Of a DNA stretch of 64,000 nucleotides, positions 63,441 through 64,000 are shown one piece after another. Numbering within the stretch: the first letter of the stretch is position 1; each line of letters opens with the position of its first letter. Source of the DNA: Tolypothrix tenuis PCC 7101 (lineage in GTDB: Bacteria; Cyanobacteriota; Cyanobacteriia; Cyanobacteriales; Nostocaceae); contig NZ_AP018248.1 of NCBI RefSeq assembly GCF_002368295.1, positions 2,167,977-2,231,976 of the forward strand, read 5' to 3'. A model generated the notes under the pieces. The model saw only the letters and a list, made by a program, of their open reading frames with translations, made no database searches and was not told where the DNA came from. A program made the translations under genes and the position numbers.

Positions 63441-64000
63441 CTAGTGTTGATGCACTCGTTCTAATAGCCATAGCGAAGCGACAGTACCAACAAAGTGAGC
63501 CGCAATGCCATTGATATTTGCTACCGCTACAAATACATCAAGGGCGCGAATAATTTTATAAGGATCGGTGATGGCGACTCCGGGAGGTTGGGAGATAGAT
63601 TTTGCTACTAATACGCCTAAAGTTGCACCTGCACCCAAAAGGCTTAACAGTATACCGATTAAAGCGGCGATAATTCCTAGGCGAATTGCACTTACTGTAT
63701 CTGCTTTGCTGGGATGTAGAGATGGATTAGGATTTCCTAAACGCTTACCTAGACGCGTGTAACGAAAATTCCAATAGATGCTGAATAACAACACAATAAT
63801 TCCAGATGCAGCCCAAAATATACCTACCCCAAGACCTGCATTTGGCTGATCGCTAAAGCCTCGGCCAGTCGCCGCAAACAACAAAGATAAGCCAGAAACT
63901 ACGGCCAGTCCCAACTGTACCCAGAAGGTAATCCAGCCTGTGAGACGAAGAGTATTAGCGATTCCTTGAACTGCTGGTGCGAGCGATCGCGCTTCTGTTT
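63441..64000 (-). CDS. DUF3611 family membrane protein, partial at right edge
   Basis: The frame reads from beyond the right edge (TEARSLAPAVQGIANTLRLT, then GWITFWVQLGLAVVSG) to a stop at 63441. At least 186 residues are visible. A start at 63914 (TTG) would cut a conserved segment, so the gene continues outside the window. Four hydrophobic segments (GLAVVSGLSLLFA, GVGIFWAASGIIVLLFSIYW, AIRLGIIAALIGILLSLLG, VAVANINGIAAHFVGTVASL) match DUF3611, whose role in cyanobacteria and plastids is unknown. Confidence 0.8.
   Translation of the reverse strand, partial: TEARSLAPAVQGIANTLRLTGWITFWVQLGLAVVSGLSLLFAATGRGFSDQPNAGLGVGIFWAASGIIVLLFSIYWNFRYTRLGKRLGNPNPSLHPSKADTVSAIRLGIIAALIGILLSLLGAGATLGVLVAKSISQPPGVAITDPYKIIRALDVFVAVANINGIAAHFVGTVASLWLLERVHQH

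Noticed and set aside
1..64000. CRISPR array or insertion sequence
   Set aside because: No regular 24-40 base repeats with spacers and no transposase-like protein were found. The repeats seen are short palindromes and heptamer arrays without spacer regularity.

Overview
The window looks like chromosomal DNA of a filamentous, probably heterocyst-forming cyanobacterium close to Nostoc, Calothrix or Tolypothrix. The evidence is the many GCGATCGC (HIP1) octamers, photosynthesis genes (petG, a cytM-like cytochrome, psbX, ycf66), the cyanobacterial sufR/sufBCDS arrangement, cyAbrB, many short repeats of the Nostocales type between genes, and a hormogonium polysaccharide (hps) locus, which is typical of motile filamentous strains. 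No phage, rRNA operon, CRISPR array or transposase was seen. One tRNA (Leu, GAG) is present.

Layout. 1-8.9 kb: a partial unknown gene, an SH3 protein, a DUF3370 protein and a short pyroglutamyl-peptidase homologue, then hisH, rsmD, petG (minus strand, GTG start), a cytM-like cytochrome c, a parvulin isomerase, a methyltransferase and a secreted unknown. 8.9-17.9 kb: an MsbA-type ABC exporter, a truncated Uma2 gene with a PD-(D/E)XK-like gene, then sufS-sufD-sufC-sufB on the minus strand, facing sufR across two clear SufR operators. 17.9-26.9 kb: unknowns, a frameshifted Uma2 gene, the cytochrome c assembly gene ccsA, a DUF3352 protein, an unusual receiver-domain/HlyD fusion and a chorismate lyase. 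27.2-33.4 kb: tRNA-Leu, accC, yggT, psbX, ycf66, two related PD40 lipoproteins and sdhB. 33.4-40.2 kb: a long gene-poor leader, cyAbrB, a CPBP protease, a P-loop kinase-like protein, htpG and rpmB.

40.8-56.2 kb is the main accessory region. It holds hpsA, three pseudopilins (hpsB, C, D), a strong terminator, two tandem hpsE-type glycosyltransferases, two tandem GT2 paralogues and a second HpsD-like pseudopilin. A TIGR04282-type transferase with no normal start codon, an HpsJ-like membrane protein and another GT2 follow. Together these would build and secrete the polysaccharide that hormogonia glide on. 56.8-64 kb: DUF502, nusB, ftsY, a GAF-PP2C phosphatase and a DUF3611 gene that runs off the right edge.

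The most notable observations are the REC-HlyD fusion (23725-25701), the duplicated gene pairs in the hps locus, short genomic repeats that have entered coding sequence in frame (sufD, htpG), and a hairpin repeat family with a compensatory base-pair change between copies. Everything here was read by eye. Family names rest on motif recognition, not on searches.
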